Assembly: GCF_000719265.1 (NCBI RefSeq)
Contig: NZ_JOFL01000028.1
Span: forward strand, 5,976-69,975
Reading direction: 5' to 3'
Length of the DNA stretch: 64,000 nucleotides
Source: Streptomyces roseoverticillatus
GTDB lineage: Bacteria > Actinomycetota > Actinomycetes > Streptomycetales > Streptomycetaceae
Position numbers and translations under genes: made by a program. Shown here piece by piece: positions 1-8,354 of this stretch (position 1 is the stretch's first letter; every line of letters begins with the position of its first letter). The notes under the pieces were generated by a model. It was not told the DNA's origin and searched no databases. It was given only the letters and a program-made list of their open reading frames with translations.

Positions 1-2
1 TG

Positions 3-101
3 GAGGAGGTGCGGGAGATGGTGGAACACTCATACGACCGTGTGGTGTCGGGTCTGCCGAAGGCGGCCCGCGATCGCCTGCGCCTGCTGCGCGCGGCCTG
101 A
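3..101 (+). CDS. C-terminal end of MmcQ/YjbR-family protein (5' truncated)
   Basis: An open frame enters from the left edge and stops with TGA at 99-101, giving 32 residues. They contain HSYDRVVSGLPKAARDRL, which resembles the usual C-terminal helix of MmcQ/YjbR-like proteins (small, CyaY-like fold, suspected DNA binding). The family takes one of its names from a gene of the mitomycin cluster, which fits the genes that follow. Only the tail is visible, so function and full length cannot be judged. The family call is from memory of the tail motif. Confidence 0.55.
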   Translation, partial: EEVREMVEHSYDRVVSGLPKAARDRLRLLRAA

Positions 102-205
102 TCCTTCGTCTCCTCCGCCCCCACTCCCCGCCCCTCCGCCGCTCGCTCCCCCACGTTCTCCGATGACCGGTATGCCAACTGCCCAGCAGACCGAGGGAGT
201 CGTAC

Positions 206-1537
206 GTGACGTTTCGCCAGCGTGTCGTCGTCATCATCACCGAGGGCGCCGCGCCCGAGCTGCTCGAGCGGTGGTGCGCGAAGGGTCTGCTGCCCGGCTT
301 CGCCCGGCTGCGCGCGCAGGGCGTCCACGGGCCGCTGCGCGCGGAGGGCACCCCGTACGAGCCGCCGGGCCTGCTGAGCGTCCTGACCGGGCGGCGGGCC
401 GGGCGGCACGGCTTCTACTCCTACTGGACCTGCCACGATCCCGAGTACGCCCCGCAGGTCCTGACCTCGAAGGACCGCCGGTTCCCGGTGCTGTGGCAGC
501 AGGAGGTGTTCACCGGCGTCAGGTTCGCCTCGATCGGCGTGTTCGGCACCCATCCGCCCGAGCCGTTCGACGGCTCGCTGATCACCTATCCGATGTACGC
601 CACCCTCCACGCCTGCCATCCGCGGAGCCTGCAGCGCACCCTGGCGGCGCGGGGCGTCCGGCCGGTCCACGACGTCTCGGTGTTCTGGACCGGCCAGGAC
701 CGTGACGAGCTGCTGCCCTCCCTGCTGGAGGCGGACGTCCAGCGCGGGCGCGCGGCGCTCGCGCTGCTGGAGGACCACGACGTCGTGCTCGTCAACCTCA
801 CCTCCATCGACCGGACGTCGCACATCTACTGGCAGGAGCTGGAACGGGGGCCGGAGCACGAGGAGTCGAGCGCCGTCCTCGCCGCGTACCGCACCTGCGA
901 CCGCGTCATCCAGGACGTCCTGGACCGGGCGGACGACCGCACCACGGTCCTGGCGTTCTCGGAGATCGGTTTCGGCCCGCTGCGCAACTACCACTCCGTC
1001 AACGCCGAGCTGGAGTCCTGCGGCTTCCTCTCGCACGCCGCGGACGGCCGCGCCGAGTGGGCACGCAGCCGGGCCTTCGAGGCGGTGCAGGGCACGCACG
1101 GGGTGAACGTCAACCTGCGCGGGCGGTACAAGCACGGCACGGTCGCCGAGCGCGACTACGAGGCGGTGCGCACCGAGGTCGCGGCGGCGCTGCTGGAGCG
1201 GCTCAACCCCCGTACGGGCAGGCCCTTCCTGGCGGCCGTGCACCGGCGGGAGGAGGTCTACGCGGGCGAGGCCGTCCACCTGGCCCCGGACCTCGTCCTG
1301 GAGCCGGCGGACTGGCGCTACCTCCCCCTGGGGGATCCCGCGTGGGCCTCCCACGTGCACCGCGACTGGCAGAGCGGCTGGCACCGCCGCGATTCCTACT
1401 GGGCGGCGCTGGGCCCGGGCTTCTCCGGCGGCGCCGCGCGTTCGCGCGTCGCGGCCCCCGTCGACATACCCGCAACCGTGTGCGAACTGCTCGGGCGTGA
1501 CGTGCCGTCGGATTGGGACGGCGTTCCGCTGTCCTGA
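206..1537 (+). CDS. Alkaline-phosphatase-superfamily (type I phosphodiesterase-like) protein with degraded metal site
   Basis: A 443-residue protein starting at GTG 206 behind a GAGGGAG site. The fold signature of the nucleotide pyrophosphatase/phosphodiesterase family is recognisable: an N-terminal strand ending ITEGA, a TGRRAGRHGFYSYW stretch, and SIDRTSHIYW in the middle. Compared with the intact paralogues at 8355-9734, 16332-17747 and 18085-19647, several catalytic residues are changed. The first metal Asp is Glu13, the Thr/Ser nucleophile position is Glu52, and the SDHG motif reads SEIG (Glu253, Ile254). The middle Asp and His (DRTSH) are kept. It is closest by eye to the 18085-19647 protein, sharing GLNVNVRGR-like sequence near the middle. 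It may be a non-catalytic or binding paralogue, or use different chemistry. It sits at the left flank of the mitomycin-type cluster, just upstream of mrd; substrate unknown. Confidence 0.75.
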   Translation: MTFRQRVVVIITEGAAPELLERWCAKGLLPGFARLRAQGVHGPLRAEGTPYEPPGLLSVLTGRRAGRHGFYSYWTCHDPEYAPQVLTSKDRRFPVLWQQEVFTGVRFASIGVFGTHPPEPFDGSLITYPMYATLHACHPRSLQRTLAARGVRPVHDVSVFWTGQDRDELLPSLLEADVQRGRAALALLEDHDVVLVNLTSIDRTSHIYWQELERGPEHEESSAVLAAYRTCDRVIQDVLDRADDRTTVLAFSEIGFGPLRNYHSVNAELESCGFLSHAADGRAEWARSRAFEAVQGTHGVNVNLRGRYKHGTVAERDYEAVRTEVAAALLERLNPRTGRPFLAAVHRREEVYAGEAVHLAPDLVLEPADWRYLPLGDPAWASHVHRDWQSGWHRRDSYWAALGPGFSGGAARSRVAAPVDIPATVCELLGRDVPSDWDGVPLS

Positions 1538-1559
1538 AATCGCCCCTCAATAGGCAGCG

Positions 1560-1615
1560 TTGACACGCGGAAGCGATACGGCGATTGGCCAAGTCCGCCG
1601 ATGGGTCACTAGCCT
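1560..1615 (+). promoter_or_regulatory. Possible promoter region upstream of mrd
   Basis: The 186-bp gap before mrd contains TTGACA at 1560-1565 and, further on, TAGCCT at 1610-1615. TAGCCT is the same hexamer that precedes mmcH at a leaderless spacing. The two boxes are too far apart to be one promoter, so these are candidate elements only. The stretch 1681-1700 is locally AT-rich. Confidence 0.2.
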
Positions 1616-1723
1616 GCACGGGTCCAGCACATTCGGACTTCGCGGCCCGGCCGGCCCGGACGGAAGACGGCCGCCCCCCGGAGACCCATTTTAAAGTGCA
1701 AGAAAGTGCAGGAAAGGAAACGC

Positions 1724-2116
1724 ATGTCAGCAAGGATTTCCCTGTTCGCGGTGGTCGTCGAGGACATGGCCAGGTCGCTGGAGTTCTACCGCCTGCTGGG
1801 CGTGGAGATTCCCGCCGAGGCCGACGCCGCGCCGCACGTCGAGGTGGTGCTCGACGGCGGCGTCCGGCTCGCCTGGGACACGGCGGCCACGATCCGTTCG
1901 TACGACCCGCAGTGGGAGGCCCCGAGCGGCGGCCACCGCGTGGCCATCGCCTTCGAGTTCCCCGACACCGCGGCCGTGGACGCCAAGTACGCCGAGCTCG
2001 TCGGCGCCGGCTACGAGGGCCACCTCAAGCCGTGGGATGCCGTGTGGGGCCAGCGCTACGCCATCGTCAAGGACCCCGACGGCACCGTGATCGACCTCTT
2101 CGCGCCCCTGTCGTAG
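1724..2116 (+). CDS. mrd: Mitomycin-binding resistance protein (VOC superfamily)
   Basis: A 130-residue protein of the vicinal-oxygen-chelate/bleomycin-resistance fold. The start is ATG 1724 (MSARISLF), with a GGAAAGGA site 6 bases upstream; a longer in-frame extension was discarded. The whole sequence, for example LEFYRLLGVEIPAEAD, YDPQWEAPSGGHR and YAIVKDPDG, matches my memory of MRD of Streptomyces lavendulae. That dimeric protein binds mitomycin C in its cleft and, with the transporter Mct, gives self-resistance. No Mct-like transporter is in this window. Aromatic residues and the conserved repeat of two beta-alpha-beta-beta-beta units are present. Location at the edge of the mmc genes supports a self-protection role. 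Confidence in the family is very high, and in the exact orthology high. Confidence 0.92.
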   Translation: MSARISLFAVVVEDMARSLEFYRLLGVEIPAEADAAPHVEVVLDGGVRLAWDTAATIRSYDPQWEAPSGGHRVAIAFEFPDTAAVDAKYAELVGAGYEGHLKPWDAVWGQRYAIVKDPDGTVIDLFAPLS

Positions 2117-2236
2117 GCAAGGCGCGCGACCTTCCGCGGGGCCCGGTTCCGGTGACGCGCCCGGGCTCCGCCGCCACTGTCGTTCCACGCAACCCGGTTC
2201 TCCGGAACATCCCCCGTTCTCCGGAAGGTGGGCACC

Positions 2237-2605
2237 ATGGTCCTACGAGCGCCCGGGCGGCGGCGGGAACCACGCCGCGCCCTGTCCCCGCTCCCCGCAC
2301 GTGTCACCCGCGAAGAACTCTCCGCGGGGGCCGCATTCGCGCCCCGGGATTTCGGCCGGGGCCCGGCCGGGCTGCCGGAGCTGCCCGGTTCCCTGGCCTC
2401 CGCCCCGCTGGGCACACTCCGTTCCGGCATTCTCACCGGACACCTCGGCGGCCCCTGGCTGAGCGGCTTCCCGCGCTATGTCTGGCACCGGTCCGGTGAC
2501 ACCGTCGTGGAATTCCGGCTGACCGGCCGGCGCCCCGGCGAATACACCGGATACGAACTCCACCCGAGTGAATGGCCGGAAGGGCTGGCGGACCATGCTT
2601 CCTGA
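2237..2605 (+). CDS. Small hypothetical protein, translationally coupled to the IrrE-like gene
   Basis: 122 residues if started at ATG 2237 (GGAAGG lies about 10 bases upstream; GTG 2228 is an alternative). The N-terminal third is rich in Arg, Pro and Ala; the C-terminal part is more ordered (GGPWLSGFPRYVWHRSGDTVVEFRLTGRRPGEYTG split across a predicted beta-rich segment). No family is recognised and there is no membrane segment or signal peptide. Its stop (TGA 2603-2605) lies inside the start of the next gene (ATG 2595), so the two are probably made together. A partner or antitoxin-like role is possible but unsupported beyond gene pairing. Confidence 0.5.
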   Translation: MVLRAPGRRREPRRALSPLPARVTREELSAGAAFAPRDFGRGPAGLPELPGSLASAPLGTLRSGILTGHLGGPWLSGFPRYVWHRSGDTVVEFRLTGRRPGEYTGYELHPSEWPEGLADHAS

Positions 2606-4016
2606 GTTCCAATTGCAGTGGAATTGGCACGAGGCCCCCGCCGGCGGCCGGGACGAGCTGCAGGCGACCCGGGCCGACCTGCGCATAGCGGTGGGCGCCG
2701 AGACCGTCACCCTGATCCGGGAGCCCGGCGCCGGGACGTACCGCGAGCACGTCACCGGCTCCCTCTACCCCATGGCCGAGTGGATCGCCTTCAACTGGTG
2801 GTCGCTCGTGGCCGACGCGCGGCCGGGCACCCAGATATCCCAGCTCCGCTTCGCCTACAAGTACGGCGTCGGCGACGACCGCGGCGCGTGGTGGGTCCGT
2901 TCGCGCCGCCACGTCTTACGCGCGGCCTGCGACGGCTTCCGCTGGCCGGACATGCTCTTCGTGCCCGAGGGCCGGGAGACCCGGATCGTGTGGATGCCCG
3001 ACATGGGGCCCGACGTCCGCCCCGGCGACCACTTCGCGAGCCGCGGCAACAGCTGTGTGGAGAGCGCGGCGTTCACCGCCTCCCTGGCCGCGTTCGTGGA
3101 CGCCGTCGCGGACCGCCTGGCCGGGCAGGGCATCACGGACACCCCGCTGCAGGAGGAGTGGGCGGCGATCCGCTCCACCGGCGAGGAGGAGGCCGCCTTC
3201 TGCCGCGTCGCCGCGCGCCTGGGCCTCGACCCCTACAGCGAGGCCGAACCGTACGAGGCCGACATCGTCAAGGCCGCCGAGCAGCTGCCGGAGCCGCTGG
3301 CCGGTGACTTCTTCAACGGCGTGCGGCCGGAGCGGATCGCCGACCAGCTGGAGTGGGTGGCGCGGGCGCGCACGCTGATGGGCACGGCCCCCGAGGGCGC
3401 CGCGCCGGCCGACGCCCTGGTGGAGCTGCGGAAGGCCTGCGCCGACGTGAGCGCCCGGTTCTTCGCCCCGGGCAACCTCGACAACCCCTGGCACCTCGGG
3501 TACGAGGTGGCGCACCGGGTCCGCGCGTGGGCCGGCCTGGAGGACACCCGGCCCTTCGACCCGGCCCCCTTCATGAGCTACCGCACCGAACAGGTCCCCT
3601 ACCTGGACCGCGGGCTGGTCGCCCTCGGCACGAGCCGGGGCGCGGAGGGGGCCGCCCTGGTGTCCGCCCGCCGCTTCACCGACCGTCCCCGGCGCTTCCT
3701 GCAGGCCCGGGCCCTGTGGCACCTGATCTGCGACACCGACGACACCTTCCTCATCGCCGCCGCCCACACCCACCGCCAGCACGTGGCCCGGGGCTTCGCC
3801 CTGGAGGTCCTCGCCCCGGCCCGGGGCATCGCGACCCTGCTGTCCGACCCGGCCCACCTGGTGTCCGCCGAGGACGTGGAGCTGATCGCCGACGACTACG
3901 GCTGCGGCAACATCGTCGTGGAGCACCAGCTGGACAACCTCGTCCTGGCAAGGGACTTCGCCCGGCCGGGCCCGGACCGCACCGGTGCGCGGGGTGACGG
4001 GGGCCGGTCCGCATGA
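2595..4016 (+). CDS. IrrE/ImmA-like protein with degenerate zinc motif
   Basis: 473 residues from ATG 2595, overlapping the preceding gene by 11 bases and the following P450 gene by 4 (ATGA). Residues 1-280 resemble no family I know. The C-terminal part has the layout of an ImmA/IrrE metallopeptidase: a helix where HExxH would sit, then HVARGFALEVLAPARGI and a closing IADDYGCGNIVVEHQLDN segment typical of those proteins. The HExxH motif itself reads RALWH (about residues 372-376), so the first His and the Glu are lost and peptidase activity is doubtful. It contains a TTA leucine codon at 2916-2918, so translation should need the bldA tRNA. Its link to mitomycin chemistry is unclear; sensing or regulation is as likely as catalysis. 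Confidence 0.55.
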   Translation: MLPEFQLQWNWHEAPAGGRDELQATRADLRIAVGAETVTLIREPGAGTYREHVTGSLYPMAEWIAFNWWSLVADARPGTQISQLRFAYKYGVGDDRGAWWVRSRRHVLRAACDGFRWPDMLFVPEGRETRIVWMPDMGPDVRPGDHFASRGNSCVESAAFTASLAAFVDAVADRLAGQGITDTPLQEEWAAIRSTGEEEAAFCRVAARLGLDPYSEAEPYEADIVKAAEQLPEPLAGDFFNGVRPERIADQLEWVARARTLMGTAPEGAAPADALVELRKACADVSARFFAPGNLDNPWHLGYEVAHRVRAWAGLEDTRPFDPAPFMSYRTEQVPYLDRGLVALGTSRGAEGAALVSARRFTDRPRRFLQARALWHLICDTDDTFLIAAAHTHRQHVARGFALEVLAPARGIATLLSDPAHLVSAEDVELIADDYGCGNIVVEHQLDNLVLARDFARPGPDRTGARGDGGRSA

Positions 4017-5218
4017 CCGCACGCGTTCCGTCCCTCTTCCCCTTCCCGCCCGGCCCCCTGGGCACGGTCCCGCCCGCGTTCGGACGGCTCCTGGCCGAGG
4101 ACCCCGTGCCCGAGGTCCGGCTGGCCGACGGGGCGCGGATCCGCCTGGTCACCCGCCACGAGGACGTCCGGACCGTGCTGGCCGACGACCGCTTCAGCCG
4201 GCACCGGGCGGCCCTGCTGCCCGGGCGGGGGTTCGGCCGCTCGCAGGGGTCCGGCATCGTGGACCTCGACCCGCCGGACCACGCCCGGCTGCGGGGGCCG
4301 GTGGCCGCCGCGTTCGGCGCGGAGCGGGCCGCGCGCTTCGTGCCGCGCATCGAGGAGATCGCCGGGGACGTCCTCGCCGGGCTGCCCGCCGGGGCCGGCA
4401 CCGTGGACCTGGTCACGGCGTACACCGCGCCCTTCGCCGGCCGTGTCACCTGCGAGCTGCTCGGGTTCCCCGGTGACCGCTGGCGGGCCGTCACCTCCGA
4501 CGTGGAGCTCCTGCTGCTGCCCCGGGGAGCCGCCGAGGAGGACCTGGCGGCCGCCCGGGACCGGCTCGGGAAGGCCTTGGGCGACCTGCTCGCCGCCTGC
4601 CGGGCCGCGCCCGGCGACAGCGTCGCCCACGCGCTCCTGGGCGCGGGCCCGCAGGACGCCGCCGCGAGCCTGACCGACGAGGATCGCAGGCTGCTCCTCC
4701 ACGGCCTGGTCATCTCCGGCTTCGTCACCATCCGGGACCTCCTGGCCCGCCACCTCTTCGGCGTGCTCTCCTCCCCCGGCCTCGCCGCCCGGCTGGCCGG
4801 CGACCCGGCCCTCGTCCCGGTGGCCGTATGGGAACTGCTGCGCTTCTACCCCTCCACCCACGACGGGCTGCTGCGGGTCGCCACCGAGGACGTGGTGCTC
4901 TCCGGCAGCCGCATCGCCGCCGGGGAGGCGGTGCTGCCGCTGGTGGCGGCCGCCTCCCGCGACCCGGAGGTCTTCCCCGACCCCGACGTCCTCGACATCA
5001 GCCGGATCGCCGACCGCGCCATCGCCTTCGGCGCGGGCCGGCACGCCTGCCCGGCCGCCGACCTCGCCGTGGCCGAGCTGACCGTGGGCGTCGCACGGCT
5101 GCTCGCGGCGTTCCCCGGCATCGCGCCGGCCGTGCCGCCCGAGGAGATCGAGCACAGCAGCGAACTGCTGCCCCTCGCCGTCCGGTCGCTGCCGGTGGTC
5201 CTCGGACCGCGGCACTGA
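4013..5218 (+). CDS. mmcN: Cytochrome P450
   Basis: 401 residues, ATG overlapping the upstream stop. The heme-binding loop FGAGRHAC places the ligand at Cys346, and the K-helix ExxR reads WELLR followed by FYP. The I-helix, where most P450s have AGxET/DT, reads ISGFVTIRDLL: the acidic residue is Val while Thr is kept. This suggests altered proton delivery or an unusual substrate-assisted reaction. It occupies the position of mmcN in the mitomycin cluster of S. lavendulae as I recall it, next to the McrA-like flavoprotein and aldehyde dehydrogenase. A role in oxidising the mitosane core or its carbon substituents is expected, but which step is not known to me. No ferredoxin gene is adjacent. 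Confidence 0.88.
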   Translation: MTARVPSLFPFPPGPLGTVPPAFGRLLAEDPVPEVRLADGARIRLVTRHEDVRTVLADDRFSRHRAALLPGRGFGRSQGSGIVDLDPPDHARLRGPVAAAFGAERAARFVPRIEEIAGDVLAGLPAGAGTVDLVTAYTAPFAGRVTCELLGFPGDRWRAVTSDVELLLLPRGAAEEDLAAARDRLGKALGDLLAACRAAPGDSVAHALLGAGPQDAAASLTDEDRRLLLHGLVISGFVTIRDLLARHLFGVLSSPGLAARLAGDPALVPVAVWELLRFYPSTHDGLLRVATEDVVLSGSRIAAGEAVLPLVAAASRDPEVFPDPDVLDISRIADRAIAFGAGRHACPAADLAVAELTVGVARLLAAFPGIAPAVPPEEIEHSSELLPLAVRSLPVVLGPRH

Positions 5219-5312
5219 CCGGCCCGACCCGAACCTCCGCGCCCGGCGGGGCTGCGGCCCGCGGCCCGCCCGGCGCGGACGCTCGTCCCGCTCCATCCAG
5301 AAAGGTTCATCG

Positions 5313-6731
5313 GTGAATTCAGCAAGCCACCAGTCACCGGGCGCGCCCGTCCCGCTCGGCGCACCGGACGCCGAGGAGCTCAGAGCTCACGTCGCCGGCC
5401 CCGTCCTGCTGCCCGGGGAGGAGGGCTTCGACGAGGAGCTCGCCGGCTTCGAGCTGTCCGTCACGCACCGCCCGGCGCTCATCGTCGGCGCCACCGGCGC
5501 GGCCGACGTCATCGCGGCCGTGCGCTTCGCCGCGGAGCGCGGCCTCGGGGTGGCGGTCCAGGCGACCGGCCACGGCATCTCCCGGCCCGCCACCGACGTG
5601 TTCATCGGCACCCGGCGGATGACCGGTGTACGGGTGGACCCGCAGGCCCGCACGGCGCGCATCGAGGCGGGCGTCCGCTGGGAGCAGGTGATCCACGAGG
5701 CGGCCGTGCACGGGCTGGCGCCGCTCAACGGCTCGGCGCCGTTCGTCGGAGCGGTCTCGTACTCCCTCGGCGGGGGGCTCGGGCTCCTCTCGCGCAAGTA
5801 CGGCTTCGCGACCGACCACATCACCTCCTTCGACCTCGTCACCGCCGACGGCCGGCTGCTGGAGGTCACCCCCGAGCAGCACCCCGACCTGTTCTGGGGG
5901 GTGCGCGGCAGCAAGGGCAACCTCGGCATCGTCACCTCCCTGGAGGTGCGGCTGTTCCCCGTGAGCCGGGTGTACGGGGGCGGGCTGTTCTTCGACGCCG
6001 AGTCGACCCCGGCGGCGCTGAAGACCTGGCTCGCGTGGGCGCCCCGGATGCCGGAGGAGATGGCGTCCTCGGTGTTCCTCGCCGAGTACCCCGACGCCGA
6101 GGGGCTGCCGGGGCCACTGCGCGGCCGGTTCGTCACCCACATCCGGCTGGCCTACCTCGGGGAGCCCGAGGAGGCCGAGCGGCACTTCGCCGAGCTCCGG
6201 GCGGCCGGCACGGTCGTCATGGACACGGTGGCCTCCCTGCCGTACACGCGCGCCGGGGAGATCCATAACGACCCGCCGTCGCCCGTGGCGAGCTACAGCA
6301 AGACCTTCATGCTCCGCCGGCTCGACGAGAAGGCCGCCGACCTGATCCTGCAGCTGGCCGGCCCCGGGACGAATGCGGTGCACGGCGTGGAGCTGCGCCA
6401 CCTGGGCGGCGCCCTGTCCCGGCCCCCGCAGGTCCCCAGCGCGGTGGGCCACTTCCCGGACGCGGTCTTCAACGCCTACATCGCCTCCCTGATCGAGCCG
6501 GAGACGATCGAGTCCGTCGACCGGGCGCAGCAGGGCTTCGTGGACGCCCTGCGGCCCTGGACGACGCCCGGGGCGTGCCTGAACTTCCTCGCGGGCCACA
6601 ACACGTCGGTGGAGGTCGCCCGCGGCGCCTTCACGCCGGAGAACTACGCCCGGCTGCAGGGGCTGAAGGCGCGGCACGACCCGGGCAACGTCTTCCGGTT
6701 CAACCCCAACATCCCGCCGCTGCCCGCGTAG
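5313..6731 (+). CDS. mmcM: FAD-linked oxidase of the McrA/berberine-bridge family
   Basis: 472 residues from GTG 5313 with an AGAAAGG site upstream. The PCMH-type FAD-binding domain covers roughly residues 45-220 (QATGHGIS, GGGLGLLSRKYG, GSKGNLGIVTSLE). A berberine-bridge C-terminal domain ends FRFNPNIPPL. His87 in TGHG is at the position that carries covalent FAD. The second, cysteinyl attachment site of bicovalent members is absent (NGSAPFVG), so single attachment is likely. McrA of S. lavendulae, a relative, reoxidises reduced mitomycin C and gives resistance. This protein could do that or catalyse a dehydrogenation in the pathway. It has no export signal, unlike MitR. The letter follows gene order relative to mmcB, mmcD and mmcF. 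Confidence 0.85.
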   Translation: MNSASHQSPGAPVPLGAPDAEELRAHVAGPVLLPGEEGFDEELAGFELSVTHRPALIVGATGAADVIAAVRFAAERGLGVAVQATGHGISRPATDVFIGTRRMTGVRVDPQARTARIEAGVRWEQVIHEAAVHGLAPLNGSAPFVGAVSYSLGGGLGLLSRKYGFATDHITSFDLVTADGRLLEVTPEQHPDLFWGVRGSKGNLGIVTSLEVRLFPVSRVYGGGLFFDAESTPAALKTWLAWAPRMPEEMASSVFLAEYPDAEGLPGPLRGRFVTHIRLAYLGEPEEAERHFAELRAAGTVVMDTVASLPYTRAGEIHNDPPSPVASYSKTFMLRRLDEKAADLILQLAGPGTNAVHGVELRHLGGALSRPPQVPSAVGHFPDAVFNAYIASLIEPETIESVDRAQQGFVDALRPWTTPGACLNFLAGHNTSVEVARGAFTPENYARLQGLKARHDPGNVFRFNPNIPPLPA

Positions 6732-6828
6732 CCGGCGCGCGGCGGCCGCCCCGGGGCCCTCGTGCTCCGGCGCGGCCGCCGCCCGCGCGTTCCGGCGGGG
6801 CGCACGTCACGGACGACACGAGGAGACG

Positions 6829-8352
6829 GTGAGGCACATGGAGAGCGTGGCCGAGCAGGTTCCCATGTACATCGGCGGCCTGGCCGTGCCGGCCCGCGAC
6901 GGTGCCGTCCTGCGCACCTTCGAGCCGGCGACGCGGCGTCACCTGGCCGACGTGCCGAGCGGCGGCCCCGAGGACGTGCGCCGGGCGGTGGCGGCCGCCC
7001 GGAAGGCCTTCGACGAGGGCCCCTGGCCCCGGATGCCGGCGCGGGAGCGGGCCCGCCTGCTGCGCGCGGCGGCGGAGCGGCTGGCCGGTGAGGCGGCGGA
7101 GTTCGCGCACCTGGAGGTGCGCGACAACGGCGCGACGCTGCGCAAGGCGCGGGGGGCGGACGTGCCCGGCGCGGCGGCGGCGTTCGAGTGGAGCGCCTGG
7201 TGGGCGGAGCACGTGCCCGAGCGGGAGCCCGGGGACGGCGGCGCGTACGTGCTGTGGCGGCCGGCCGGGGTCGTCGCCGCGATCGTGCCCTGGAACCTGC
7301 CGCTGTTGCTGGCCGCCTGGCGGATCGCGCCCGCGATCGCCGCGGGCAACACGTGTGTGATCAAGCCGGCTTCGTTCGCTTCGCTGTCCGTGCTGCGCCT
7401 GGTGCGGCTGCTGCACGAGTGCGGGCTGCCGCCGGGCGTGGTCAATGTGGTCACGGGGCCGGGTGCGGTGACCGGTGAGAGTCTGGTGCGCGCCCCGGGG
7501 GTGGACCTCGTGGCGTTCACCGGCTCCGACGAGACGGGGGACGCCGTACGGCAGGGGGCGGCGTCGGCGGGCACGAGCACCCGCCTGGACCTGGGGGGCA
7601 AGTCGCCCAACCTCGTGCTGGCGGACGCCGATCTCGAACAGGCCGTGAAGGGTGTGGCGTGGGGGGCGTTCCTGCACAACGGGCAGGTGTGCATGGCGGG
7701 CACCCGGGCCGTGGTGCACGCCGCCGTCCACGACGATTTCGTGCGGCTGCTCGTCGAGCGGGTGGGGCGGCTGCGGCTGGGCGACCCGCTGGACGAGGCC
7801 ACCGACCTCGGTCCTCTGGTGTCGCGCAGCCAGGCGCGCACGGCCCGGCGCTTCACCGAGCTGGGCCTGTCCCAGGGGGCGCGGCTGGCGTGCGGCGGAG
7901 GTTCCCCGGCCGCGGGCGAGCTGGCCGAAGGGCTGGATGCCGCCGCGTACTTCAGGCCCACGGTGCTGACCTCGGTGGGCGAGCGGGACGCCGTCGCGCA
8001 GGAGGAGATCTTCGGCCCCGTGCTGTCCGTCCTCCGTGCCGGCGACGACGAGGAGGCGGTGCGCATTGCCAACGGCACCCGCTACCGGCTCAGCGCCGGT
8101 GTCTGGTCCGCCGACCCGGCGCGGGCGCGCGCCGTCGCCGAGCGGCTGCGCGCGGACCGGGTGTGGATCAACGACTACCGCCTGGTCGACCTGGAGCGGC
8201 CGGGCCGGGCGGGCGGCTCCTCCGCCGTCTGGGACCGGCTGACGAACGAACTGGACTCCTACCGGCGGCGGCACACCGTGCACGAGGGCCGCGAGCAGGG
8301 GGCGGGACGGCCGGCGGGGCCGCCCACTCCCTACGCGCTGCTGGGCGGATGA
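6829..8352 (+). CDS. mmcL: Aldehyde dehydrogenase family protein
   Basis: About 505 residues. Either GTG 6829 (AGGAG three bases upstream) or ATG 6838 could be the start. Family landmarks: VPWNLPLLLAAW, the NAD-site FTGSDETGDAV, LGGKSPNLVLADAD, catalytic Cys in NGQVCMAGTR, and EEIFGPVLSV. The general-base Glu that normally precedes LGGKSP is Asp here (RLDLGGKSP), a conservative but unusual change. The C-terminal loop also departs from the usual NxPFGG motif (RPGRAGGSSA). Located between mmcM and mmcK, with only 2 bases separating its stop from the convergent mmcK stop. It may oxidise an aldehyde released from the sugar-derived carbons; the substrate is unknown. Confidence 0.87.
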   Translation: MRHMESVAEQVPMYIGGLAVPARDGAVLRTFEPATRRHLADVPSGGPEDVRRAVAAARKAFDEGPWPRMPARERARLLRAAAERLAGEAAEFAHLEVRDNGATLRKARGADVPGAAAAFEWSAWWAEHVPEREPGDGGAYVLWRPAGVVAAIVPWNLPLLLAAWRIAPAIAAGNTCVIKPASFASLSVLRLVRLLHECGLPPGVVNVVTGPGAVTGESLVRAPGVDLVAFTGSDETGDAVRQGAASAGTSTRLDLGGKSPNLVLADADLEQAVKGVAWGAFLHNGQVCMAGTRAVVHAAVHDDFVRLLVERVGRLRLGDPLDEATDLGPLVSRSQARTARRFTELGLSQGARLACGGGSPAAGELAEGLDAAAYFRPTVLTSVGERDAVAQEEIFGPVLSVLRAGDDEEAVRIANGTRYRLSAGVWSADPARARAVAERLRADRVWINDYRLVDLERPGRAGGSSAVWDRLTNELDSYRRRHTVHEGREQGAGRPAGPPTPYALLGG

Positions 8353-8354
8353 GG

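Noticed and set aside
40..705. Arg/Pro-rich open frame overlapping the first phosphodiesterase-like gene
   Set aside because: Shadow frame caused by high GC; composition is low-complexity and the true frame has family motifs and a ribosome site.
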